The notes beneath the pieces are model-generated. The model did not search any database. It saw only the letters and a program-made list of their open reading frames with translations, and was not told the origin of the DNA. 64,000 bases of DNA from positions 141,125 to 205,124 of the forward strand of contig NZ_JAAORJ010000004.1 of the NCBI RefSeq assembly GCF_017696315.1. Reading direction: 5' to 3'. The position numbers were made by a program, and so were the translations under genes. Below are positions 26,421 to 34,433 of this stretch, one piece after another (the stretch's first letter is position 1; each line of letters starts with the position of its first letter). The DNA comes from Prochlorococcus marinus XMU1412. GTDB taxonomy: Bacteria; Cyanobacteriota; Cyanobacteriia; PCC-6307; Cyanobiaceae.

Positions 26421-27728
26421 CTAAAACTTATCTTTTAATTCATAGTAATTTCGCCAAAGATTAATTGAGTAAAAAGACCATATCAAAATAAAAGGGACAA
26501 CAATAGTTAACATTCGTGCATATGCAGAAACTAATGAAGATAATGCTATATAAATAAATATAAAAACCATACAAAAGATCATTTCGCTTGGGTATTTATT
26601 AATCTTTTTAAAGCTTATTAAGCAAGAAAATAAAATCATTGAAAATAAAATTGAATTTGGAATTAAACGTAATATTGTTATATCTCTTTGATAAAAATAA
26701 CTACTTGGTATGTTGTAAAAAAGTCTGCTTACATTATTTATGATATTCCTTGCATACTTTATAGGATATTGTTTAATATTTGAGATTGCTTTTTGCGTCA
26801 ATTTTTGATTTTTCTCTACCATATTTAAATTTTCTATACTTCTGAAAAATTCACCATGATTTTTTTCAATTAAGTAACTATTGCAGTTAGGCCCACTATT
26901 TTCTAAAGATTGACAGTTTGAATTGAATTGGTCATTATTCCAATCTCCCATTTCTCCTTTGTATGGAGTAGACATCCAATATAAGCTTTCGCCTGAAATA
27001 TTTGAGAAAAATAAAATTTTGCCTGTTTTACCAAAAGTATAACTTTGGTAAGGTAAAGTCATCGAAAAAGCTAATATTAAGGATAAAAATATAGGAAAAA
27101 ATTTTCTATCAAACAACAACCAAATACTTATTAAAATAAATAAAAGAATTACTACATAAACAAAAATAGGCTTTGTCAATAACAATAATCCCAAAACAAA
27201 ACCTATTTTTAAAGAATTTAAGGCGTCTTTTTTAATTTTTTTTCTGCAAATGAGATAAAAAATTGAAATTATTAAAAAAGACGCGAAAGGCTCTGTAAGT
27301 GCAGTAAAAAGCTGTTGGAATTTGATGTAGTATAGCCCCCAAATTATAGTTATGAAAAAAGATATCTTTCTTGATAGAAATATTTTTGAAGTTAAATAAG
27401 TTATTACTATTGTGAAAGATCCAAGAACAATATTAAAAAAAACTATTGATCTCCTTCCAAAATCCAAAAGTAAAAAAGGCGCAATTACCAAAGAAAAGCC
27501 TGGAGAGACTAATCTATCTTTAAAAGGATCTTGATAAATCCCTTTAAAAATATTTTTTGCATTTGCAAAATATGCGCATTCATCACTTACGCAATAATTT
27601 GGAATTTTCTCCCAAAAAACTCCAATAATAAAAAATACAGAGTAAAGAGTTAAAAAAGAGAAAAATATTATTAAACAATATTTATAATTATTCTTATTAT
27701 TAGTATTAGAAATTAATTCTGAACTCAT
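26421..27728 (-). CDS. GT39/ArnT-like integral membrane glycosyltransferase
   Basis: The 435-residue membrane protein has about ten transmembrane helices. The first periplasmic loop has SDECAYFANAKNIFKG (about 38-53) with the acidic Asp-Glu pair that is catalytic in GT-C enzymes of the PMT/ArnT type, followed by KDRLVSPGF. A second large soluble segment lies at about 250-320. It should use a lipid-phosphate sugar as donor and modify a glycan or lipid outside the inner membrane. It is the first gene of the minus-strand set that continues into the GT2 and GtrA-like genes. A TATAAT lies on the minus strand about 20 bases upstream of its ATG. Confidence 0.78.
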   Translation of the reverse strand: MSSELISNTNNKNNYKYCLIIFFSFLTLYSVFFIIGVFWEKIPNYCVSDECAYFANAKNIFKGIYQDPFKDRLVSPGFSLVIAPFLLLDFGRRSIVFFNIVLGSFTIVITYLTSKIFLSRKISFFITIIWGLYYIKFQQLFTALTEPFASFLIISIFYLICRKKIKKDALNSLKIGFVLGLLLLTKPIFVYVVILLFILISIWLLFDRKFFPIFLSLILAFSMTLPYQSYTFGKTGKILFFSNISGESLYWMSTPYKGEMGDWNNDQFNSNCQSLENSGPNCNSYLIEKNHGEFFRSIENLNMVEKNQKLTQKAISNIKQYPIKYARNIINNVSRLFYNIPSSYFYQRDITILRLIPNSILFSMILFSCLISFKKINKYPSEMIFCMVFIFIYIALSSLVSAYARMLTIVVPFILIWSFYSINLWRNYYELKDKF

Positions 27729-28055
27729 ATTAAAAATGCAATAATTCCATTATAGACATTTCCTTATAATTGGATAAGCCTTTGATAATGATTCAAAAAA
27801 ACTTTTAAAGTCTAGATATTAGATTTTATGATTTTGATTTTTTATTTAAATAATTTAATTGAGAAATATCTTTAAAAATTTTTATAAAACAATTTATTTT
27901 AATTATTTTTGAAATTTTGAACTACTTTGCTTAGTTTTACATTTCAAAATCATATAAAAAATTTTTTTAACACTTAGTTCAAAATTTAATAAATTTAAAT
28001 CTTCCTTATAAATATGAGATTATGAGTGGTAGTATTAGTTAAATTTTATCTTAAG
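27729..28055. other. Divergent spacer, promoter region
   Basis: This 327-base AT-rich spacer separates divergent transcription units. On the minus strand TATAAT (complement of 27749-27754) lies about 20 bases before the start of the GT39-like gene. On the plus strand TATAAT occurs at 27765-27770, far from the next start. I see no open reading frame, tRNA or strong hairpin in it. Confidence 0.35.
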
Positions 28056-28871
28056 ATGATTTATAAAATAATTTCAAGAAAAATTATAACCGCAATCAAT
28101 ATTTTTAAGGAAGGGAACTTTAATCATTTTTTTAGATATTTGAAATTAAAAATTCAAAAGCCAAATAATTCATCTTATCTTAGTGAGATTCATAAAGTAG
28201 TAATAAAAGAAATTGATGATCACCATCTGAGCATTTCAAGAGAACTGGCAAAGGCAGTTTCTTATACATATATGATGGGAGTTAAAGGAGACATAGCTGA
28301 ATTTGGGACAATGACAGGATACTCAGCTGTTGCATTAGCTACTGCTGTAAATCTAAGAGATTTTGAATATAGAAACGATAAAAGAGGAAATAAAAATTTG
28401 CATTTCTTTGACAGTTTTGAAGGATTACCTGAAGCAACAAATGATATTGACAAAAATTCTCCTCATGTTCTTGATGGGATTTGGAGCAAAGGTACTTGCA
28501 AAGGACTTTCAAAAAAAGAATTCGAAAATCAAATATGCAAATACATAAGTAGAAAAAAATTTTTTGTTTACAAAGGTTGGTTTAAAGATACTGTCTCATT
28601 AATAAATGATGAATCATGTTTTTCTCTTGTCCACATAGATGGTGACCTTTACGAATCTGCAATAGATGTTCTTGATCCCCTTTTTAAAAGGAAAATAATA
28701 TCAAAAGGGGCGATTATATTATTTGATGATTGGAACTGCAATGCTTCTAATCCTAACTTAGGAGAAAAAAGAGCTTTCAGAGAAATAATTGATAAATATG
28801 ATGTTGAGTACACTGATGAAGGTGGATACTCAGCTAGCGCTCATAAATTTATAATTCATAACTATAAATAG
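28056..28871 (+). CDS. TylF/MycF-type macrocin O-methyltransferase-like protein
   Basis: From the ATG at 28056 the protein has 271 residues; an upstream in-frame GTG at 28026 would add ten residues and is less likely. GDIAEFGTMTGYSAV is the SAM-binding motif, HFFDSFEGLPE and SLVHIDGDLYES contain the acidic metal-binding residues, and ILFDDWNCN closes the site, as in TylF/MycF family sugar O-methyltransferases. A metal-dependent methylation of a sugar hydroxyl is expected, either on a nucleotide sugar or on a glycan. It is transcribed toward an SGNH protein and the first carbamoyltransferase module, so these modifications may belong to the same glycan. Confidence 0.85.
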   Translation: MIYKIISRKIITAINIFKEGNFNHFFRYLKLKIQKPNNSSYLSEIHKVVIKEIDDHHLSISRELAKAVSYTYMMGVKGDIAEFGTMTGYSAVALATAVNLRDFEYRNDKRGNKNLHFFDSFEGLPEATNDIDKNSPHVLDGIWSKGTCKGLSKKEFENQICKYISRKKFFVYKGWFKDTVSLINDESCFSLVHIDGDLYESAIDVLDPLFKRKIISKGAIILFDDWNCNASNPNLGEKRAFREIIDKYDVEYTDEGGYSASAHKFIIHNYK

Positions 28872-28918
28872 TTCCTACTTAAAATTTTTTAAAATTAAGA
28901 TTAATAAATTGATTTAAA

Positions 28919-30034
28919 ATGCGTACCAGTTTCTTAAAAATTATTCTAACAAATAGTGCATTTTTTTTTCTTTTTATTTTTTTATCTGAATTATTTTTAG
29001 GAAATTGGTTAAAGATTTCTCCTGTTCAAACAATTCCCAATGCTTTATATAAAGTTAGTGAAAAGTATGATGGAAGCCATTTATATAATTTAAAAGAACC
29101 ATTTATCATAAATTATTCAAGAAATAAAGATGGATATAGAATCTCAGGATCAAGCAATAATAAAAAAAACATTTTAACCATAGGGGGGTCAACTACTGAT
29201 CAAAGATATGTAAGTGATGGGGAAACTTTTCAAGACTATATTTATAAATATCTAAAAGGAGAATTTAATATAATAAATGGAGGTGTAGACGGACAAAGTA
29301 CTTTAGGGCACATTTATTCAATAGAAAGATGGCATTCAAAAACTCTAAATAAAAAGAATATAGATACCATCCTTTTTCTAATAGGTGTGAATGACATTAA
29401 ATTTGTTTCATCCGAACAAAATAAACTTTATATCAACATGGATGATTTAAGTATAGTTTCAAGAATTAGATTTTTTATTTCTAATAGATCTTTTATTTAT
29501 AAAAAATTAAAAACCTTAAAAAACAAATTTACATTATCTAACGATAAAGTAAAAAAATTAGAGATTGGACATGGTGCTAAATTAAATTACATTAATAATA
29601 ATCAATTAAAAGAATACATAACTTTAGAAAAATACAATGATAATTCAACTAATTACTATTATTATTTATTTAAAAAACTATTATTAACCACAAAAGAAAT
29701 TTTTCCAAAAGCAAAAATTTTAGTTGTACAGCAACAAGACCCAAAATGTAAATTTAATAATCAATTAGAATTTGTCCCAACAATTAATAATTATGAATTG
29801 GCAGGAAAATCTTGGGACAAGCAAGATGTAATTTCTTATTGTCAATCATTAGGAAACATTTTTAGAATTCAAGAAAATGTTTTAAATGAATCAGACAATT
29901 TTAAAAATGTAACGAAAGTAAGGATGTTCATTGATTATCCAGTACCAAAAAATGGTTTCTATGATGGGTTACACACAAATAAAATTGGCTCAAAATTTAT
30001 TGCAGATTATCTTTTCAAATTTATTAAAGAATAA
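28919..30034 (+). CDS. Membrane-anchored SGNH/GDSL-type hydrolase or acyltransferase
   Basis: The 371-residue protein has one N-terminal membrane helix (about 8-28), so the domain should face the periplasm. SGNH blocks are visible: GGST (89-92) with nucleophile Ser91, INGGVDGQST as the glycine block, LIGVNDI as the asparagine block, and FYDGLHTN (347-354) with the catalytic Asp349/His352 pair. Such proteins in glycan loci hydrolyse or transfer acyl groups on surface sugars. A related-looking gene lies at 52348-53478; each sits upstream of a carbamoyltransferase module. The 258-base gap after it suggests the module has its own promoter. Esterase and transferase directions cannot be separated. 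Confidence 0.75.
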   Translation: MRTSFLKIILTNSAFFFLFIFLSELFLGNWLKISPVQTIPNALYKVSEKYDGSHLYNLKEPFIINYSRNKDGYRISGSSNNKKNILTIGGSTTDQRYVSDGETFQDYIYKYLKGEFNIINGGVDGQSTLGHIYSIERWHSKTLNKKNIDTILFLIGVNDIKFVSSEQNKLYINMDDLSIVSRIRFFISNRSFIYKKLKTLKNKFTLSNDKVKKLEIGHGAKLNYINNNQLKEYITLEKYNDNSTNYYYYLFKKLLLTTKEIFPKAKILVVQQQDPKCKFNNQLEFVPTINNYELAGKSWDKQDVISYCQSLGNIFRIQENVLNESDNFKNVTKVRMFIDYPVPKNGFYDGLHTNKIGSKFIADYLFKFIKE

Positions 30035-30292
30035 ACTTCATAGATTTCTATAATATAGAATTTATACTCTTAACAAAATTTTTTTTGAAATCATTTTTAA
30101 ATTTAATTTAAAAATATAGCTCTAAATTTATAACTCTTTTAAAAAAAGACTAAACAAAGACTTAATGATTTTAATAAGAATTTATTTATAAAATTATTTT
30201 CATAATTTTAATTTTTAATGATTTTATAAAATATTAAAATATTTACAAGAAAAATTATTTGTGATATTTTGTATATGATTTATGATTAAGCT

Positions 30293-32146
30293 TTGTCTGT
30301 TTATATCTTAGGTATATCTTGTTATTATCATGATAGTGCGGCTACATTATTAAAAGACGGAGAAATAATATCAGCTGCACAAGAAGAAAGATTTTCCAGA
30401 ATTAAGCACGATCCAGGGTTCCCAATTAACGCTATAAAATTTTGTCTAAAATCTCAAAATATTCAGATTAATGATGTTGATCAAGTCATATATTATGAAA
30501 AACCTTTACTTACTTTTGAAAGGCTTCTCGAAACATATTTAGCAGTTTCTCCAAGAGGCAGTAGATCATTTATTGCTGCTATGCAGGTCTGGTTAAAAGA
30601 AAAACTTTTTTTAAAAAAGATTCTTAAAGACAATTTAAAATCTATTCATGATGAACAAGATTATAAAAAATTTAAAAATCCAAATCTTTTTTTTTCTGAG
30701 CATCATTTATCACATGCTGCGGCGGCTTATTATCCAAGCCCATTCAATAAAGCAGCTATCTTATGCATGGATGGTGTTGGAGAATGGGCAACAACTTCGG
30801 CATGGATTGGCGAAAATAATTTAATCAAACCTCTTTGGGAAATAAACTTTCCACATTCCTTAGGTCTTCTTTATTCAGCATTTACATATTATTGCGGCTT
30901 TAAAGTTAATTCTGGGGAATATAAGCTGATGGGCTTAGCTCCATATGGTCAGCCAAAGTATACAGATCTCATAAAAGATAATCTAATTGATATAAAAGAA
31001 GACGGTTCCTATCGATTAAATATAGATTTTTTTAAATACCATAGAGGATTCCAAATGACATCACAAAAATTTAATAAGCTATTTGGCCAGCCACCTCGTA
31101 AAAAAGAGACAAAACTGACTACTTTTCATATGGATATTGCAGCTTCAATTCAAGTTGTTACTGAGGAAATTGTTCTCAAGTTAGCCAAAAGTCTGCGTGA
31201 AGAAACAGGTTTGAATAACATTTGTCTATCAGGTGGGGTAGCCCTTAATTGTGTAGCTAATGGCAAATTACTTAAATCTAAAATATTCGATGAAATATGG
31301 ATACAACCTGCAAGCGGAGATGCTGGTTCTTCACTAGGTGCAGCTTTAGTTGGTTGGTATCAAAATAAAGATAATGAAAGAAAAGTGAATTTAAATGATT
31401 CTATGAAAGGTACTTATTTAGGACCTGAGTTTAGCAATGATGAAATAATTAGCTATTTAAAAACTATAAAAGCTCCTTATTTAAGTCTTAATGATAAAGA
31501 TCTATTCATGAGGGTTGCCAAAGAATTGGATGGAGGGAAAGTAATAGGCTGGTTTAATGGCCCTATGGAATTTGGACCAAGAGCATTAGGCAGTAGATCG
31601 ATAATTGGAGATCCGCGTAATCAGAAAATGCAAAGTATTATGAACCTAAAAATTAAGTATCGAGAAAGTTTTAGGCCATTCGCACCCTCTGTCCTTGAAG
31701 AGGATATTAGTTCTCAATTTGAAATAGATTCAAAAAGTCCTTACATGCTTTTAGTAGCTCCTGTAAAAAAAGATTTATGTCGAGCAATGACAGATTATGA
31801 AAAAAGCCTTTTTGGAATTAAGAAGTTGAACATACCAAGGTCTACATTGCCAGCCATTACTCATGTTGACTATTCGGCTAGAGTCCAATCAGTAAGTAAG
31901 ATGACTAATCCGCGTTACTATAATTTAATAAAATCTTTTAAAGAGCTAACGGGTTGTCCTCTTGTAGTAAATACCTCATTCAATGTAAGAGGGGAACCAA
32001 TAGTATGCACTCCTCAAGATGCCTACAGATGTTTTATGAGAACAGAAATGGATATTTTGGTGCTACAAAATCAAGTTCTTTTTAAGATTGATCAGCCAAA
32101 AATAGAAAAAGACGAAAAATGGATGCAAAGTTTCGAGCTTGATTAA
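30293..32146 (+). CDS. O-carbamoyltransferase, NodU/CmcH/SxtI family (module 1)
   Basis: The 617-residue protein has the two-domain carbamoyltransferase layout: N-terminal GISCYYHDSAA (7-17), SEHHLSHAAAA with the metal histidines, CMDGVGEW, and the C-terminal YrdC-like part with GPRALGSRSI, ESFRPFAP and NTSFNVRGEPI. It transfers carbamoyl from carbamoyl phosphate via carbamoyl-adenylate to a hydroxyl. The start is TTG at 30293: an in-frame TAA at 30287-30289 excludes anything longer, and the N-terminus then aligns with the second copy. It is followed by SxtJ-like and DUF5989-like genes with gaps of 1 and 2 bases, the sxtIJK order. A surface sugar is the probable acceptor. Confidence 0.93.
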   Translation: MSVYILGISCYYHDSAATLLKDGEIISAAQEERFSRIKHDPGFPINAIKFCLKSQNIQINDVDQVIYYEKPLLTFERLLETYLAVSPRGSRSFIAAMQVWLKEKLFLKKILKDNLKSIHDEQDYKKFKNPNLFFSEHHLSHAAAAYYPSPFNKAAILCMDGVGEWATTSAWIGENNLIKPLWEINFPHSLGLLYSAFTYYCGFKVNSGEYKLMGLAPYGQPKYTDLIKDNLIDIKEDGSYRLNIDFFKYHRGFQMTSQKFNKLFGQPPRKKETKLTTFHMDIAASIQVVTEEIVLKLAKSLREETGLNNICLSGGVALNCVANGKLLKSKIFDEIWIQPASGDAGSSLGAALVGWYQNKDNERKVNLNDSMKGTYLGPEFSNDEIISYLKTIKAPYLSLNDKDLFMRVAKELDGGKVIGWFNGPMEFGPRALGSRSIIGDPRNQKMQSIMNLKIKYRESFRPFAPSVLEEDISSQFEIDSKSPYMLLVAPVKKDLCRAMTDYEKSLFGIKKLNIPRSTLPAITHVDYSARVQSVSKMTNPRYYNLIKSFKELTGCPLVVNTSFNVRGEPIVCTPQDAYRCFMRTEMDILVLQNQVLFKIDQPKIEKDEKWMQSFELD

Positions 32147-32147
32147 A

Positions 32148-32540
32148 ATGAAAGAAAAAATTTCAAAAAAAACACTCCGAGATTTTGGACTTTTAGTTAG
32201 TTTTGGATTCCCCCTTTTTATTGGCTTCTTATTCCCACTTATTACAGGCCATAATTTTAGGATATGGACATTATGGATCACAATTTTAAGCTTTACTCTA
32301 GGATTATTTTCACCTAAATTATTATATTTTCCATATAAAATTTGGATGAAATTAGGTTTTATATTAGGTTGGATTAATAGTCGAATTATTCTTGGCCTTG
32401 TATTTTTTTCTGTACTTCTACCCATATCATTAATTATGAAAGTTTTTAAATATGATCCACTTAAAATAAAAAAAATATCTAGTAAAACTTATAAGGATTC
32501 TAGAATTAACCATAAAATAGACATAAAAAGAGTTTTTTAA
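32148..32540 (+). CDS. SxtJ-family membrane protein (module 1)
   Basis: The 130-residue protein has three to four transmembrane helices. KKTLRDFGLLVSFGFPLFIG opens it, SPKLLYFPYKIWMKLG is the conserved loop (P-x-x-W-M-K-L-G), and a basic C-terminal tail follows. SxtJ-like proteins occur next to O-carbamoyltransferases, first noted in saxitoxin loci; their function is unknown. I start at the ATG at 32148, one base after the carbamoyltransferase stop; a TTG nine bases earlier is less likely. The simplest inference is a membrane partner that brings the carbamoyltransferase to a lipid-linked or exported substrate. A second copy is at 49221-49604. Confidence 0.85.
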   Translation: MKEKISKKTLRDFGLLVSFGFPLFIGFLFPLITGHNFRIWTLWITILSFTLGLFSPKLLYFPYKIWMKLGFILGWINSRIILGLVFFSVLLPISLIMKVFKYDPLKIKKISSKTYKDSRINHKIDIKRVF

Positions 32541-32542
32541 TC

Positions 32543-32704
32543 ATGGAAGCTTTTCTTGATCTAGTTAAAGATATATGGGACTTTATGAAAGTACGTAAAA
32601 AGTATTGGCTTGCTCCTTTAATAATAACCATTGTCTTAATGGGGACATTAATAGTATTTACACAAGGATCAGTTATAGCTCCATTTATTTATTCTATTTT
32701 TTAA
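32543..32704 (+). CDS. DUF5989/SxtK-like single-pass mini-protein (module 1)
   Basis: This 53-residue gene starts at the ATG at 32543, two bases after the SxtJ-like stop. It has an N-terminal amphipathic segment, the RKKYWLAP motif (18-25), one membrane helix and the C-terminal QGSVIAPFIYSIF. The copy at 49062-49220 shares KKYWL, QG-V-APFIYS and the same position after SxtJ, so it is a real conserved gene and not noise. In saxitoxin clusters the corresponding small gene is sxtK. It is probably a third membrane component of the carbamoylation module. Its TAA overlaps the stop of the convergent gene by four bases (32701-32704). Confidence 0.85.
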   Translation: MEAFLDLVKDIWDFMKVRKKYWLAPLIITIVLMGTLIVFTQGSVIAPFIYSIF

Positions 32705-33213
32705 TTCAATTCGAAATTCTCTATAATTTTCCATTGAGATATATTTTCATTAACATCTACGAATGATAATTTATTTATTAATAGATTATTTTTAAGTTTA
32801 GGAAGATTTATTATAATATTCTTTTTAACAGATTCTTTAAATGAACCATAAATCAAACTAATATGAGGATCAAAATTAGAATGTGAATCAAATTTCTTCA
32901 TTCTAAATAAAGAATTTCTTATGTTTTGTAATCTAATTGAATTTTCTACCGAAATATATATTGATTTATAAAAATGTTTTTCAAATGTATATTTTTTAAT
33001 TTTTAAATTAATAGACTTATTTGTTTTTGCATAATTATCCATTGAATCGTAAATAGATTTATCAAGCCTTAAATATGGCCCAGCCAAAGTAATATGTACA
33101 TCAAATCTTGGTCCTTGCAAATTTGAATACACTTTATTTCTTATTAAGTTTAAAAATTTTGTATCTTCCGCGTTAAATTGCCCCCAAATCCAAAAAGCCT
33201 TAGTTATTCGCAT
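32701..33213 (-). CDS. 2H phosphoesterase / 2'-5' RNA ligase-like protein
   Basis: The 170-residue protein has the two HxT/S tetrapeptides that define the 2H phosphoesterase fold: His40-x-Thr42 (HITLAG) and His117-x-Ser119 (HISLIYG). Family members open 2',3'-cyclic phosphates or act as cyclic phosphodiesterases. Length and spacing fit the small cyclic-nucleotide phosphodiesterase branch. It is alone on the minus strand, with stop codon shared by overlap with the DUF5989-like gene, and nothing nearby explains an RNA role. A cyclic phosphate on a glycan or glycerol-phosphate intermediate is one possibility, but this is speculation. Confidence 0.8.
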   Translation of the reverse strand: MRITKAFWIWGQFNAEDTKFLNLIRNKVYSNLQGPRFDVHITLAGPYLRLDKSIYDSMDNYAKTNKSINLKIKKYTFEKHFYKSIYISVENSIRLQNIRNSLFRMKKFDSHSNFDPHISLIYGSFKESVKKNIIINLPKLKNNLLINKLSFVDVNENISQWKIIENFELN

Positions 33214-33415
33214 TAATTTTTTTTCTAAAATTTTTCTCTTATTTATTTGCTAATCTTAAGAAAGTTTTGTTAATTAGCAAACAAATTTAGGATAATAATT
33301 TTTTAACATTAAAGTTAATTTTAATTGTATTTATATCATTAAATATCATTAACAAGAATTAATAGAATTTTTATAGAAAATTTATTATCTTTAAATTAGA
33401 TTTATACTAAAAATA

Positions 33416-34180
33416 ATTTTTTTATTAAGCAAATTATTACCTTTAATTTTTTCTCCATTAGGGCTTACATTATCATTTTTACTAATTTTTGGTATTAAAA
33501 AAAGTTCTAAGTTTATTTTAGGAATAATTTCTTTTTTATATATATTTAGTAATGGTATTATATCAAATGGCTTAGCCAGAATTGTAGAGTATCCTTGGAA
33601 AAGATTAGATATTAATTCCCCGAATTATGCTGATGCTATTGTAGTGCTAAGTGGTGGTAGACACTTACCACCAGGAAATTCAGAAATAATTGAATGGTAT
33701 GACCCAGATAGATTCTTATCAGGAGTAGAACTTTACAAGTCCGGGAAGGCTGAAAATCTCATATTCACTGGAGGCATTAACCCTTACTTTCCTGAAATAC
33801 CCCCTGAGGGAGATTTATATAAAAAAGAAGCATTATCTATAGGTATTCCTAAAGATGATTTATATACTACTTCACCAGTTTTGAATACTGAACAAGAGGC
33901 ACGAGCAATAAAAAAATTATTTAATAGTATGTTTAATAAAAAACGTCCTAAAATTATTTTAGTTACAAGTGCATTTCATATGCAAAGAGCAAAAAAACTT
34001 TTCGAGAGAAAAAATATTACTGTATATCCATACCCTGTCGATTTTAAGAGTCAGAAAGTAAATTCGTACTCTATTTTTTTAAATCCATTAAATTGGGCTC
34101 CCAATGCTATGCATCTAAATAATAGTTCGATTGCAATTCGAGAACTTCTAGGTAGACTTTTTTACAAAACTTGGAATTAA
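33416..34180 (+). CDS. ElyC/YdcF-family (DUF218) membrane protein, non-ATG start
   Basis: The DUF218 domain is clear: AIVVLSGGR, the Glu-rich NTEQEARA loop, ILVTSAFHMQRA and the PYPVDF end. The first usual start in this frame, GTG at 33644, lies inside the first conserved strand, so a protein starting there would lack part of the fold. The frame is open back to a TAA at 33392-33394 and encodes LLSKLLPLIFSPLGLTLSFL followed by a second helix, exactly the N-terminus typical of ElyC-like proteins. No ATG, GTG or TTG lies in this extension. ATT at 33416 (254 residues) is my best start; ATA 33413 or ATT 33395 are alternatives. The role is thought to be envelope glycan or lipid-carrier metabolism. 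Confidence 0.7.
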   Translation: MFLLSKLLPLIFSPLGLTLSFLLIFGIKKSSKFILGIISFLYIFSNGIISNGLARIVEYPWKRLDINSPNYADAIVVLSGGRHLPPGNSEIIEWYDPDRFLSGVELYKSGKAENLIFTGGINPYFPEIPPEGDLYKKEALSIGIPKDDLYTTSPVLNTEQEARAIKKLFNSMFNKKRPKIILVTSAFHMQRAKKLFERKNITVYPYPVDFKSQKVNSYSIFLNPLNWAPNAMHLNNSSIAIRELLGRLFYKTWN

Positions 34181-34196
34181 GATTTAAAAATATATA

Positions 34197-34430
34197 TTAT
34201 TTATATTTCAAATGATCTAATTCGCATACTAAAAGAAGAATAGAATCTTTCTCAATAGAATTTAAGAGAATTGAATTATCTTTACATAAAGTGGATGCCA
34301 TAAGTCTAATTTTATCTATATATAGAGGCTGATTTTTCCAAAAAATATGCTTTAAACTATTTGGGATAAAAATAAGCTGAGCAGATGAACAAACTCCTAA
34401 AAAAATTATTGTTTTAATAAATATTTTCAT
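34197..34430 (-). CDS. Small secreted or membrane-anchored protein, unknown
   Basis: The 77-residue protein has an N-terminal hydrophobic stretch (about 5-22) that looks like a signal peptide or anchor, followed by a short charged domain with cysteines near positions 48 and 69. Three bases separate it from the large membrane protein upstream, so it is read as the last gene of the minus-strand operon beginning at 43027. The C-terminus of the large upstream protein has comparable Cys-containing periplasmic sequence, but I recognise no family. It is convergent with the ElyC-like gene. Coding status rests on operon position and the signal-like start. Confidence 0.5.
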   Translation of the reverse strand: MKIFIKTIIFLGVCSSAQLIFIPNSLKHIFWKNQPLYIDKIRLMASTLCKDNSILLNSIEKDSILLLVCELDHLKYK

Positions 34431-34433
34431 TTT

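Noticed and set aside
28026-28055. GTG start for the TylF-like methyltransferase
   Set aside because: ATG at 28056 is present ten codons in and gives a normal N-terminus; the GTG cannot be excluded fully.
30293-32704. Saxitoxin biosynthesis locus, suggested by sxtI/J/K-like genes
   Set aside because: No polyketide-synthase-like sxtA, amidinotransferase sxtG or the oxygenase genes of saxitoxin loci are seen; the neighbours are polysaccharide genes.
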